Positions 50,581 to 59,626 of a stretch of DNA of 64,000 bases are shown one piece after another; position 1 is the stretch's first letter, and the number at the start of each line of letters is the position of its first letter. The stretch spans positions 19,512 through 83,511 of the forward strand of contig JAQQAL010000025.1 in assembly GCA_028532855.1 (NCBI GenBank). The letters run 5' to 3'. Below the pieces are notes generated by a model that made no database searches, was not told the DNA's origin, and worked only from the letters and a program-made list of their open reading frames with translations. The position numbers were made by a program, and so were the translations under genes. Source of the stretch: Candidatus Thalassospirochaeta sargassi. Lineage in GTDB: Bacteria; Spirochaetota; Spirochaetia; UBA9216.

Positions 50581-51860
50581 AAACGCTTTCGTGGTTTCCC
50601 TTGTTTATGGGGATAAGGAATTTTTACTCATTCCGTAAAGGGAAAAAGCGCACAATGGCGGGCGCTGCAATTGCCGTAGCATTATCTGTTGTACCGATGA
50701 TTGTCGTAATAGAGGTTTCGGACGGAATGATAGAAGGCATAACCCGCAGATTCATTGAACTTGAAACGGGACATGTCCAGCTTGCCCCGCTCGATGATTT
50801 GGATGTAGAAGCTTATCTCAGGCTCAGTGAAGAAATCGAAACATTGCCGGAGGTTCTTAATGCATCGCCTGTATACAGGGGGACTGGACTGATTTATTCA
50901 GAATACAGCAGGACAGGTATACAACTGAAGGCAATGCCTCCCGACATCTTTGAAAAAGATCAGGGATTCAGGCGATTCCTTGAAATATCCGGAGGAAGTT
51001 TTGATCTGAGAAACCCTTCCGATATAATGTTAAGCACGGAGATTGCATCACAGTTGGATGTTGAAGCGGGTGAACAAATAAAACTACTAACGGCAAAAAC
51101 AACATCAACCGGTAAAATCATTCTGCGGCCTGAGGCTTTTACGGTTACGGGTATTTTCTCTACCGGATATTATGAAGTTGATGCGATGTCAGGGTACATA
51201 AGCCTGGATAAGGGTGAGAAGCTGTTTCGCGGGGAGGGTTATTTGAGCATACAGTGCAAGATTAAAGACCCGTATAACGGTGTAGATGATGCCGTTCGAA
51301 GCATACAGGAGAACATTGATACGGAAATGACCGCAGCCGGCTGGTACAATATGCAAAGGTCTATGTATGAATCGCTTTATACGACAAGGGTCCTGCTGGT
51401 TTTTATAATGGGCATAATTATCGTTGTGGCTGCTGTTAATATAGCTTCATCGATGATAATAATGGTTATAGAGAGACGGGCTGACATTGCAATAATGAAG
51501 AGCTGCGGAACGTCGGGGCGACAGATAAGGCAGGCTTTTATCTACACTGGAATGATAACAGGTCTTAGCGGCGCTGCAGTCGGTACAATTGCAGGTCTGC
51601 TGATTTCTGTTAATATAAATTCGATAATACAATTTTTTCAAACTGTTTCGGACGGCATCGGAAACCTATCCGGACATCAGGACAGTTTTTCAATAATTTC
51701 CGCTTCTGCATACTATCTTGAGGAAATACCCGTCGATATAGATCCGGGGAAAATCCTGACTGTTGCAGCTGCTGCAGTCCTGTTGTCGGTGTTTGCAGCT
51801 GTAATGCCGGCGCGAAAGGCTGAAAAAATGATGCCTCTGGAGATAATGCGTAAACATTGA
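50577..51860 (+). CDS. lolE: Lipoprotein-releasing ABC transporter permease (LolE-like)
   Basis: 427 residues, the second FtsX-type permease, related to lolC: TM1 (GAAIAVALSVVPMIVVIEVS), periplasmic domain with SPVYRGTGLIYSEYSRTG, and three C-terminal helices (VLLVFIMGIIIVVAAVNIASS, ITGLSGAAVGTIAGLLIS, ILTVAAAAVLLSVFAAV). The coupling helix reads ERRADIAIMKSCGTSG. ATGA overlap with lolD. Assignment of C against E by order only. Confidence 0.86.
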   Translation: MKTLSWFPLFMGIRNFYSFRKGKKRTMAGAAIAVALSVVPMIVVIEVSDGMIEGITRRFIELETGHVQLAPLDDLDVEAYLRLSEEIETLPEVLNASPVYRGTGLIYSEYSRTGIQLKAMPPDIFEKDQGFRRFLEISGGSFDLRNPSDIMLSTEIASQLDVEAGEQIKLLTAKTTSTGKIILRPEAFTVTGIFSTGYYEVDAMSGYISLDKGEKLFRGEGYLSIQCKIKDPYNGVDDAVRSIQENIDTEMTAAGWYNMQRSMYESLYTTRVLLVFIMGIIIVVAAVNIASSMIIMVIERRADIAIMKSCGTSGRQIRQAFIYTGMITGLSGAAVGTIAGLLISVNINSIIQFFQTVSDGIGNLSGHQDSFSIISASAYYLEEIPVDIDPGKILTVAAAAVLLSVFAAVMPARKAEKMMPLEIMRKH

Positions 51861-51881
51861 GTTGTCCTAACTAAAATTATG

Positions 51882-51910
51882 TGGAAAATGTTTCAAAATT
51901 TTATTACAAT
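51882..51910 (+). promoter_or_regulatory. Candidate promoter for mcsA-mcsB-clpC
   Basis: TGGAAA, 17 bases, TACAAT, 18 bases before the mcsA-like ATG, in the 67-base gap after lolE. No CtsR heptad repeats or CIRCE element are visible, and no ctsR gene accompanies the operon. Confidence 0.42.
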
Positions 51911-51927
51911 AATATCAAGGTGACTTA

Positions 51928-52440
51928 ATGAAATGCGACATTTGTAAAGAAAAAGAAGCGGTAATTCACGTAAAGCAGATAGTGGGTGAAAAGATAAGTG
52001 AACTCCATCTATGTGCTGACTGCGCCGGTGAGAAGGGTATATCAGGGGAAGAGGATGTAATTGAACTCTCTCTGTCTCAGCTTCTTACAAGCCTAATTGA
52101 TCTAACCGATAAATATTCAGAGCAGGAAGACAAAGATGTCTGCAGTACCTGCGGTACGACTATAAAGGATTTTAGAAAGAATGCTACAGTCGGTTGCGCC
52201 GACTGCTACAATACTTTCAGCAAAGAAATAGAGAATTACCTCGAGAACACAGCCGGACAGGTACAGCATGTAGGTAAATTACCTGAAAAGGTAGGTACGC
52301 TGAAAAAACTATTGATTGATAAAGAGAGTCTTCGTGAAAAGCTGGAAAATGCTATTGATCAGGAGAATTACGAGCAGGCTGCGATCCTTAGAGATAGAAT
52401 AAAGATAATAGAGCAGAGAGCCGGGGTGGAAGATGAATAA
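51928..52440 (+). CDS. mcsA: McsA-like zinc-finger/UVR-motif protein
   Basis: 170 residues. Four CxxC pairs in the order expected for McsA (CDICKEKEAV, LCADCAG, DVCSTCGTT, GCADCYNTF), then a C-terminal UVR motif (LREKLENAIDQENYEQAAIL). In Firmicutes McsA activates the McsB arginine kinase and links it to ClpC. AAGGTGA precedes the ATG, and the gene overlaps mcsB by eight bases. Confidence 0.9.
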   Translation: MKCDICKEKEAVIHVKQIVGEKISELHLCADCAGEKGISGEEDVIELSLSQLLTSLIDLTDKYSEQEDKDVCSTCGTTIKDFRKNATVGCADCYNTFSKEIENYLENTAGQVQHVGKLPEKVGTLKKLLIDKESLREKLENAIDQENYEQAAILRDRIKIIEQRAGVEDE

Positions 52441-53491
52441 GCCTATCGAAATAACAGAAAAAACCGGCTGGTTTTCTCAAAGCGGCAACATGAACGATGT
52501 TGTTATATCCAGCCGGTTCAGACTTTCAAGAAATATTAATGGTTATAGGTATCCCGGCAAAATGGATAGAGACGAAGAGGCGGCTGTAAGCAGCAAGATA
52601 ATCGGTGCGTTTGAGGGGGTAGGTTCAAATGACAGCTTCGGCGTATCAGAGATCGGGGAGATAGACCCCATAGACAGGCGTATTCTCCTTGAGCGTAATC
52701 ATATTACACAGGATTACATGCTGCATATGAATAAAAATATAGTTGTAAGCGGTGATAACCTGAGCTCATGCGTCATTAATGATATGGATCATCTGAGGTT
52801 TGCTGTATTTGACGGAGGACTTGAGGTTCGTAAATGTGCAAAAAAGGCTGATCAGATAGATTCAGCCCTTGAATCCGCACTTGATTACGCGGTTTCGTTT
52901 GAATTTGGATATCTGAATACGGAAGTGAATAACCTGGGTACCGGCGCAAGGGCATCGGTTATGATGCATCTGCCTGCGCTTGTTGAAACTAACCTGATTG
53001 AGAAAGCGCTTAAAGCGGTTGTGCAGATTGGTTTTACTGTAAAGGGCTTCATGGGGGATGAGGACCATTCGCTCGGCAGTATGTATCAGATATCAAATCA
53101 GTTTACAATCGGGCAGACTGAAGAAGAGATTGTTGATAAGCTTGAGAATCTTGCTATACAGATAGCAGGCTACGAACTGAAGGCTCGGGAGGAAATGTTT
53201 GAAAAGAAACGAACTGCTGTTGAGGATTCTGTTTTCCGGGCCTACGGGCTTTTGACAAACTGCAGGCTTCTCGGTGCAAATGAGGCAATCGATAATCTGT
53301 CTACTCTTCGAATGGGGATTGCATTAGGTTTAATTGACCTTCCTATCGAGGTATGTACAAGTCTGATTTTCTTAAGTCAGAAATCGCATATTCAGAAAAT
53401 GATCAATGATACAGAATCGGGCGCCGACGAGACGCTGGTTGATTTTACCAGAGCCGCCTATGTCAAAGATATAATTACTAAAAAGAGCTAG
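52433..53491 (+). CDS. mcsB: McsB-like phosphagen-kinase-fold protein, catalytic residues altered
   Basis: 352 residues, collinear with Bacillus McsB: SSRFRLSRNINGYRYPG (nucleotide-binding Arg residues kept), GTGARASVMMHLPAL and QISNQFTIG. Two catalytic sites are changed: NEEDH of the family is N116-D-M-D-H120, losing the second Glu, and the substrate-loop SCPTN is TEVNN, with Glu164 in place of the conserved Cys. So protein-arginine phosphorylation is doubtful, and it may act as an adaptor. It lies between mcsA and clpC in the standard order, 15 bases before clpC. Confidence 0.88.
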   Translation: MNKPIEITEKTGWFSQSGNMNDVVISSRFRLSRNINGYRYPGKMDRDEEAAVSSKIIGAFEGVGSNDSFGVSEIGEIDPIDRRILLERNHITQDYMLHMNKNIVVSGDNLSSCVINDMDHLRFAVFDGGLEVRKCAKKADQIDSALESALDYAVSFEFGYLNTEVNNLGTGARASVMMHLPALVETNLIEKALKAVVQIGFTVKGFMGDEDHSLGSMYQISNQFTIGQTEEEIVDKLENLAIQIAGYELKAREEMFEKKRTAVEDSVFRAYGLLTNCRLLGANEAIDNLSTLRMGIALGLIDLPIEVCTSLIFLSQKSHIQKMINDTESGADETLVDFTRAAYVKDIITKKS

Positions 53492-53506
53492 CCGACGGAG
53501 GATAGA

Positions 53507-55996
53507 ATGTTTAAAGGTCTGACACAAAGAGCACAACGCATACTGACAATATTCGCACAGGAAGAAGCGAAGAGATTTCATTCGGATCAGCTGCTTCCAG
53601 AACATATTATTCTCGCGATAATTAAGGAAGGCGAGGGTATCGGCTACAAGGCTGTAAAGAATCTCGGCATTGATCCGATTGAACTTCAGCTTGAGATAGA
53701 GCGGAATATTCCAAAAAAGCACAGCGGATTGATTCTTGGAGATGTCCCTCCTTCCAGACGGGGTAAAAAGATTCTTGAAGATTCAGCAGAAGAAGCAAGA
53801 TCACTTGGTCACGATTATATCGGTACCGAGCATCTGATTATTGCCGCAATTAATGAGAGTGGCAGTATAACATCAAGGTTTTTCGTTAAACATTCGATAA
53901 ACCCTGAAAATGTAAGGGCTGCTGTTATCGAGCTGCGCGGGCCGGGAAACGTAAAACAGAAGAATTCGGTTCAGACCGATCAGGTGAGAAAGAAACAGAC
54001 TTCTACAGGTAAAAAGAACACGCCTACACTTGACGAATTCGCCAGGGAGCTCACAGAATATGCAAGACAGGAAAAGCTTGATCCTGTAATAGGACGTGAT
54101 AAGGAAATTCAACGAGTAATACAGATACTTGCAAGAAGAAACAAGAATAACCCTGTTTTAATAGGAGAACCCGGGGTTGGTAAGACCGCCATTGTTGAAG
54201 GGCTTGCACAGAAAATAGTTAATGGTGAAGCTCCTGAGGTTTTAATCGGAAAGCGTGTGCTGACCCTTGATTTGGCCTCTTTGATAGCAGGAACCAAATA
54301 TAGAGGCGAATTTGAAGAGCGTCTTAAAAGGGTGATGAAGGAGATACGGGCTGCTGGGAATGTGATTCTATTTATTGATGAACTGCACACAATTATCGGC
54401 GCAGGCGGCGCTGAGGGGGCCATAGACGCGTCGAATATGCTTAAACCGGCATTATCCCGCGGAGAGCTTCAGTGCATCGGTGCTACCACCCTGAATGAAT
54501 ACAAGAAGTATATTGAAAAGGATGCTGCTCTTGAACGACGGTTTCAGACCATTGTTGTGGAAGAGCCCAATGTAGACGATACTATTGAAATTCTGAAGGG
54601 AATCAAGCTTAATTATGAGGAACACCATAACGTAACATACTCTGCCGAAGCCCTGCAGGCGGCAGCTAAATTGGCTGATAAATATATCTCAGACAGATTT
54701 CTGCCGGATAAGGCAATAGACCTGATTGATGAAGCAGGTTCATTCAAGAGAATTAACAACAGCATAAGACCGAAAGAGCTTGCCGATATGGAAAAGCAGA
54801 TTGAAGATCTGACGCAGGAGAAAATAACACTGGTTAACAGCCAGAACTATGAAAAGGCTGCAGCTGTCCGTGATACCGTCAGAAAGATGAAAACAGAGGT
54901 TGAAGAGCTTAAGAAGGGCTGGCAGGATAGCCTGAAAGAAGAAAAGAATGAAATAGATGCCGATGATATTCAGGAGCTTATTTCAAATATCACAGGCATT
55001 CCTCTTTTCAGAATTGCACAGTCTGAATCAGAGCGGCTTCTGAAAATTGAAGAAGAACTGCATAAAACCGTGATTGGTCAGGACGACGGAATAAAAGTAA
55101 TTGCTTCTTCAATAAGAAGAGCGAGGACAGGTTTGAGTTCTCCATCGAGGCCGATGGGCTCGTTTATCTTTTTAGGACCTACCGGTGTAGGTAAGACATT
55201 ACTTGCTAAAACCCTAGCTGAGTTTCTATTTGGTGATAAAGATTCCCTGATAAGAATTGATATGTCCGATTATATGGAAAAGCATAACCTCTCAAGACTC
55301 GTAGGAGCTCCTCCGGGGTATGTCGGTTATGAAGAAGGCGGGATTCTGACTGAGCAGATCAGGCGCCGTCCCTACAGTGTCATCCTTCTTGATGAAATAG
55401 AGAAGGCGCATCCGGATGTATTCAACCTTCTTCTGCAGGTTCTCGAAGAAGGTGAACTTGCAGATAATCTCGGGCATAAGGTGTCCTTCAGAAACGCCGT
55501 TCTAATTATGACTAGTAATGCCGGCGCCAGAGAAATCTCGAAAGGAGCATCTCTAGGATTCTCGGTTGAAGAAGGACTGATGGATCAGCGTGAGATTAAA
55601 TCTTCAGCCATGAATGAGCTGCGTAGAGTCTTCAGACCGGAGTTTCTGAATAGAATTGATGACATAGTAGTATTCCACAGCCTGGACAAGAAAAATGTGA
55701 GTGATATATTCGATATAATGATGTCTGAGGTTGCTCTTAGACTTTTTGAAAATAATATCTTCATTGAGATAAGCAGAAAGGCGAAGGAAAAGATGATAGA
55801 AGACGGCTATGATGCAAAATACGGAGCAAGGCCGCTTAGACGCACAATTCAAAATGAGATAGAAGACTCACTCTCCATGGAAATACTTAAAGGTACTTTC
55901 AAGAGTGGGGATCATATCCTGGTAGAGTGTCGAAATGACAAAATAAAATTCCGCCTGAAGAAAGCCCCGAAGATAGATAAGGCTAATGTTAAATAG
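53507..55996 (+). CDS. clpC: ClpC-type AAA+ protease ATPase
   Basis: 829 residues. Double Clp-N domain ([20 protein letters not shown]; and [14 protein letters not shown], with the Glu residues that in Bacillus ClpC bind phospho-arginine apparently kept), first AAA+ ring ([25 protein letters not shown]), a UVR-type middle domain ([17 protein letters not shown]), second AAA+ ring ([28 protein letters not shown]) and a Clp C-terminal domain. It unfolds substrates for ClpP. Purine-rich GACGGAGG precedes the ATG. It overlaps the next gene by 11 bases. Confidence 0.97.
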   Translation: MFKGLTQRAQRILTIFAQEEAKRFHSDQLLPEHIILAIIKEGEGIGYKAVKNLGIDPIELQLEIERNIPKKHSGLILGDVPPSRRGKKILEDSAEEARSLGHDYIGTEHLIIAAINESGSITSRFFVKHSINPENVRAAVIELRGPGNVKQKNSVQTDQVRKKQTSTGKKNTPTLDEFARELTEYARQEKLDPVIGRDKEIQRVIQILARRNKNNPVLIGEPGVGKTAIVEGLAQKIVNGEAPEVLIGKRVLTLDLASLIAGTKYRGEFEERLKRVMKEIRAAGNVILFIDELHTIIGAGGAEGAIDASNMLKPALSRGELQCIGATTLNEYKKYIEKDAALERRFQTIVVEEPNVDDTIEILKGIKLNYEEHHNVTYSAEALQAAAKLADKYISDRFLPDKAIDLIDEAGSFKRINNSIRPKELADMEKQIEDLTQEKITLVNSQNYEKAAAVRDTVRKMKTEVEELKKGWQDSLKEEKNEIDADDIQELISNITGIPLFRIAQSESERLLKIEEELHKTVIGQDDGIKVIASSIRRARTGLSSPSRPMGSFIFLGPTGVGKTLLAKTLAEFLFGDKDSLIRIDMSDYMEKHNLSRLVGAPPGYVGYEEGGILTEQIRRRPYSVILLDEIEKAHPDVFNLLLQVLEEGELADNLGHKVSFRNAVLIMTSNAGAREISKGASLGFSVEEGLMDQREIKSSAMNELRRVFRPEFLNRIDDIVVFHSLDKKNVSDIFDIMMSEVALRLFENNIFIEISRKAKEKMIEDGYDAKYGARPLRRTIQNEIEDSLSMEILKGTFKSGDHILVECRNDKIKFRLKKAPKIDKANVK

Positions 55997-56600
55997 ACCT
56001 TTAAGCAGTATTCAGTTTACTGTCTTCGATTTTGAAACTACAGGGCTCTATCCTGATAAAGACAGGATAATTGAGATTGGTGCAGTTAAATTCAGCCTTG
56101 GCGGTGATGAATTCAGGTTTTCAGGACTAATTAATCCTGAGAGGCCTATACCGGAAGGGGCATCAGCGGTAAATCACATCTACGATAAGGATGTTGAAGA
56201 TAAACCGGTTACTGCGGATATAATGCCGGCATTTACAGAGTTTATTGACGACAGCGTACTTGTGGCTCATAATATCGGTTTTGACGCGAGTTTTCTTGTT
56301 CAGACAAATGAGAGATTAGGAATTGAAACGCCCGATTTAATATGTCTGGATACGATTCCGCTTGCTAAACGCTATTTCAAGGGGCTATACAGCTACAGTC
56401 TTGAGAATATCGCAAATACTATAGGGATAGATATCGAAAACGCTCATAGGGCGGAGGATGATGCGGTTGCATGTAAAGAACTCTTTATGAGATGCCTTGA
56501 AAAGATTCCTGATTATACCTATCTTGAATTAAAGGGGCTGCTGAAGCACTCAGGAATAAGAAAAAAAAGTTTGATACAGAATTATAGAGCAGGCAGGTAA
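55986..56600 (+). CDS. DEDDh 3'-5' exonuclease (DnaQ-like)
   Basis: 204 residues. Exo[21 protein letters not shown], Exo[13 protein letters not shown] and Exo[17 protein letters not shown] give the full DEDDh set. About 175 residues form the domain, followed by a short basic tail. Members serve as the proofreading part of DNA polymerase III or as independent nucleases; without a polymerase link I leave the name open. It is coupled to clpC by overlap and to rnz by a nine-base gap. Confidence 0.92.
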   Translation: MLNRPLSSIQFTVFDFETTGLYPDKDRIIEIGAVKFSLGGDEFRFSGLINPERPIPEGASAVNHIYDKDVEDKPVTADIMPAFTEFIDDSVLVAHNIGFDASFLVQTNERLGIETPDLICLDTIPLAKRYFKGLYSYSLENIANTIGIDIENAHRAEDDAVACKELFMRCLEKIPDYTYLELKGLLKHSGIRKKSLIQNYRAGR

Positions 56601-56608
56601 CTAATAGC

Positions 56609-57538
56609 ATGAATCTCGAAGCCTTCGTACTTGGAACAGGCGGTATGATGCCGCTACCTCATAGATTTTTAACCTCGGTGCTTCTGCGCAGGGAAGGAGA
56701 TTTATTTCTTTTTGATTGCGGTGAAGCAACCCAGATATCACTGCGTAAACTTAATCTTAAATGGAAAAAGATTTCCGCAATTTTTATTTCACATACACAT
56801 GCAGACCACGTAACCGGTCTGCCGGGCATACTTATGCTTTCGTCTCAGGTGGACAGAGAAGAGCCTCTGTATATTTACGGCCCTCCTAAGATAAAAGAAT
56901 ATGTTGAGACAAGCCGCAAGGTTCTTGATATGTATATAAATTATGAAATTATTGTGAAAGAAATTTATGAAGACGGCGAAATTCTAAGGGGCGATGGTTT
57001 TTCGGTTACTGCTTTCAAACTTGAACATTCAAAGCCCTGTATAGGCTATACCCTGACTGAAGAAAGCCGTCCGGGTATTTTCCATCCTGAAAAGGCTCTT
57101 GCTCTCAATGTACCCAAAGGCCCTCTATGGTCGGTACTGCAGCGTGGTGACGCAGTTAAGCTTGAAGATGGGACAGTAGTCACTCCAGAGGACGTTCTTG
57201 GCGAGGAACGTTCCGGTCGAAAATTTTCATACGTAACTGATACACTATATCTGGAAAAAATTGCAGATTATGTCGCAGAATCGGATCTGTTTATCTGTGA
57301 AGGGATGTTCAGGCATGAACTGGAGGAGGATGCGGCTGATAAAAAGCATATGACAAGTGTACAGGCTGCAACATGTGCAAAAAATGCAGGCGGCGTAAAG
57401 AAGATGGGGCTTATACACTACAGTCCGAGGTATATTGAATCCGATCTGAAAAAGATGCTGAAAGAAGCGCGGGATGTGTTTCCGGACACCTTTCTGTCAA
57501 GAGACGGGATGCAGATAGATATACCTAACGTTGATTAG
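56609..57538 (+). CDS. rnz: Ribonuclease Z
   Basis: 309 residues of the metallo-beta-lactamase fold. The zinc motif SHTHADHVTGLPG, an early GTGGMMPLPHRFLTS, LFDCGEATQ, the His in LEHSKPCIGYTL and YVTDT, and the final HYSPRY are all tRNase Z features. It cuts the 3' trailer from pre-tRNAs. The stop codon overlaps that of the opposite-strand gene by four bases. Confidence 0.95.
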   Translation: MNLEAFVLGTGGMMPLPHRFLTSVLLRREGDLFLFDCGEATQISLRKLNLKWKKISAIFISHTHADHVTGLPGILMLSSQVDREEPLYIYGPPKIKEYVETSRKVLDMYINYEIIVKEIYEDGEILRGDGFSVTAFKLEHSKPCIGYTLTEESRPGIFHPEKALALNVPKGPLWSVLQRGDAVKLEDGTVVTPEDVLGEERSGRKFSYVTDTLYLEKIADYVAESDLFICEGMFRHELEEDAADKKHMTSVQAATCAKNAGGVKKMGLIHYSPRYIESDLKKMLKEARDVFPDTFLSRDGMQIDIPNVD

Positions 57539-58728
57539 ATAGTAGTTGCTATATACTCCCGATATTTATTTAAATCAGTTCTGAAGGCAATGGTTGTGCT
57601 GTCTTCTTCAGCTTCAGCCTTATTAAGAGCAGCTCTTGCTTCCTGAATCATTCGTTTCTCACTGAGAAGCCTGCTGTTACGTGATGTAATACCTGCAAAT
57701 ATTTTGTAGGATGAATCAGGAAACCTTGAAATCAGGCTCTTTTTGAATTTTTCAACCTCAATCTGACCCTCATCTATATCCTTTTCCGGAATGATGATAC
57801 AGAATGTATTATCACCAGATTCAAAAGCAAGATCTTTATATGCAAAATGCTCAACAATAAGCTCTGAGATGTTCCTGTAGGGTATGAAGCCCGAAAGGCT
57901 GACGATGCTTAAAAAAACGAGGCAGCTGTCCTGATCAAAGGATGCTGCACGCTTTAGTTCTGCATCGAGCTTTTCTGAAAGAAAATGTTCCCATACAAGA
58001 CCGCTTCTTTCAGAATACATTCCGGATGGGGTAGATGAAGATTCTGTATTTGATGATGCAGAAGCATCAGCTGAATAATTATCGAGAGCCGGAACATCCT
58101 GAGGCGGACCGAAGTCTTCCGGGTGAAATTCTGAATCAGCTGTTTCATTCTTGGAAACGCTGTTTCGGGGGGAAGTGGAACCGCTCTCCGATAGGGTCGC
58201 CAGTAGGATTATAGAAAGTAAAAGATAAACAAGAGCAGCTATGAGGCTGTTTCTTAAAACAGGAAAAAACAACTTGCGATCAAGAAGATCAAATATCACG
58301 GCAGAGTTATAAACTGATCCGTCGGCAAAATATAGTCTGGATGTGTAAATCTTCATGAATGGGTGAATAGGCGTTATTTCAGGCAGAGGGGAATAGGGAT
58401 CGAATTGCGCCACACTATCACCTAAAAGTCTTGGATCAGTAAGTTTAATATACTGTATTTCGCGTTCATCAGAATAAATAATTATTCCGGTAAGCTTATC
58501 ATATCTGTTGAAAGAATCTGCTATTTTGTCTGAGAAGAATCCGCCTGAAAAGGAGTAATCAACTGAGTATGCACTATCTATGTCTCCGGCTATAAAAGTT
58601 GCTGAATCTGATGCTGTATCAAGCTCACTATTGCGGATGCTGTAGAATGCGTACCAAAGATAAATTATCAGAAGGACGTAGAATATTATGCTTAATGCTG
58701 TAAATAATTTTATACCTTTCGTTGCCAT
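57535..58728 (-). CDS. Membrane protein with degenerate GGDEF-like domain
   Basis: 397 residues. A membrane helix (about 6-27), a periplasmic sensor-like region (about 28-160), a second helix (about 160-180), a Ser/Pro-rich linker (about 185-240), and a C-terminal domain with the shape of a GGDEF domain (AELKRAASFDQDSCLVFLSIV, then FAYKDLAFESGDNTFCIIIPE and MIQEARAALNKAEAE). The signature GG(D/E)EF is SGDNT, so diguanylate cyclase activity is not expected. TATAAT lies seven bases before the ATG on the minus strand, with no Shine-Dalgarno. It could be a c-di-GMP-independent sensor. Confidence 0.75.
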   Translation of the reverse strand: MATKGIKLFTALSIIFYVLLIIYLWYAFYSIRNSELDTASDSATFIAGDIDSAYSVDYSFSGGFFSDKIADSFNRYDKLTGIIIYSDEREIQYIKLTDPRLLGDSVAQFDPYSPLPEITPIHPFMKIYTSRLYFADGSVYNSAVIFDLLDRKLFFPVLRNSLIAALVYLLLSIILLATLSESGSTSPRNSVSKNETADSEFHPEDFGPPQDVPALDNYSADASASSNTESSSTPSGMYSERSGLVWEHFLSEKLDAELKRAASFDQDSCLVFLSIVSLSGFIPYRNISELIVEHFAYKDLAFESGDNTFCIIIPEKDIDEGQIEVEKFKKSLISRFPDSSYKIFAGITSRNSRLLSEKRMIQEARAALNKAEAEEDSTTIAFRTDLNKYREYIATTI

Positions 58729-58772
58729 ATATATTATTATACGGAAGAAAACAGATATGTATATAACTTTTT

Positions 58773-58801
58773 TTGCAAAAAATTAATCCATATTATATAA
58801 T
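58773..58801 (+). promoter_or_regulatory. Promoter with no leader before the MEMO-family gene
   Basis: TTGCAA, 17 bases, a perfect TATAAT, then six bases to the ATG at 58808. The predicted first mRNA base is the start codon. There is no ribosome site. Confidence 0.6.
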
Positions 58802-58807
58802 ATTACC

Positions 58808-59626
58808 ATGATAAGACCGAGAATTCTTCCAGGAGGCTGGTATCCGGATACAATTAGCGAAATAAAAACAAATCTCGATAGATGGACAAAAGATGTAGAA
58901 GAGGATACAACCTGTTTCGCCGCTATTGTTCCCCATGCCGGGTGGTATTATTCAGGGAGGATAGCTGCTATTCCTCTAAAAAAAACCTGCGGCGGGAAAA
59001 AAATTATAGTCGTCATAGGAGGTCATCTTCCCCCGGGCAGCAGCATACTGGCGGCATCGGAAAGTGAGATTGAAACTCCTCTCGGAATAATTGTAAACAG
59101 GCTTGATTGTATTAAAAGGCTGCAAGAGGATATAAACATAGAAGAAGATATTTTCAGCGACAATACTGTCGAGGTTATTCTGCCCATGATAAAATATTTT
59201 TCGCCCGGAGCCGATGCCATCTGGTTGCGTGCTCCCGCTGATGAGAAGGCGGTCGAGCTTGGAAAAATTTTATATGAATTGACAGTTGAACTGGAGGTAG
59301 AGACTGCGGTCATAGGATCTACTGACTTGACGCATTATGGAGCAAATTACGGTTTTGAACCTCAGGGAAGGGGTGTATCAGGGCTGAACTGGATGAAGAA
59401 TAAGAATGATGCAGAAGTGATTGATTTGCTTGTTAATATGAGCTCGAAAGATGCTGTTGATCACGCCCTGGCAAATAAATCTGCGTGTTCTATTGGCGCT
59501 GCAGCTGCTGCGGTAGAATTTGCTTCACAAAACGGTGTTGAGAAAGGTCTTCTGACTCAGTACTCAACCAGTTATGATGTTATGCCTTCAGATTCTTTTG
59601 TTGGCTATGCTGGAATTATCTACTAA
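58808..59626 (+). CDS. MEMO1-family protein (AmmeMemoRadiSam protein B)
   Basis: 272 residues. RPRILPGGWYPDT at the start, AAIVPHAGWYYSGRIAA (the His is a metal ligand in MEMO1), a VVIGGHLPPGS strand, VIGSTDLTHYGANYGF and late ACSIGAAAAAVEFA match the family. In the usual three-gene set it accompanies an AMMECR1 protein and a radical SAM enzyme, of which neither is here. The biochemical role is not settled (human MEMO1 binds copper and iron). The stop overlaps the convergent gene's stop by four bases. Confidence 0.9.
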   Translation: MIRPRILPGGWYPDTISEIKTNLDRWTKDVEEDTTCFAAIVPHAGWYYSGRIAAIPLKKTCGGKKIIVVIGGHLPPGSSILAASESEIETPLGIIVNRLDCIKRLQEDINIEEDIFSDNTVEVILPMIKYFSPGADAIWLRAPADEKAVELGKILYELTVELEVETAVIGSTDLTHYGANYGFEPQGRGVSGLNWMKNKNDAEVIDLLVNMSSKDAVDHALANKSACSIGAAAAAVEFASQNGVEKGLLTQYSTSYDVMPSDSFVGYAGIIY

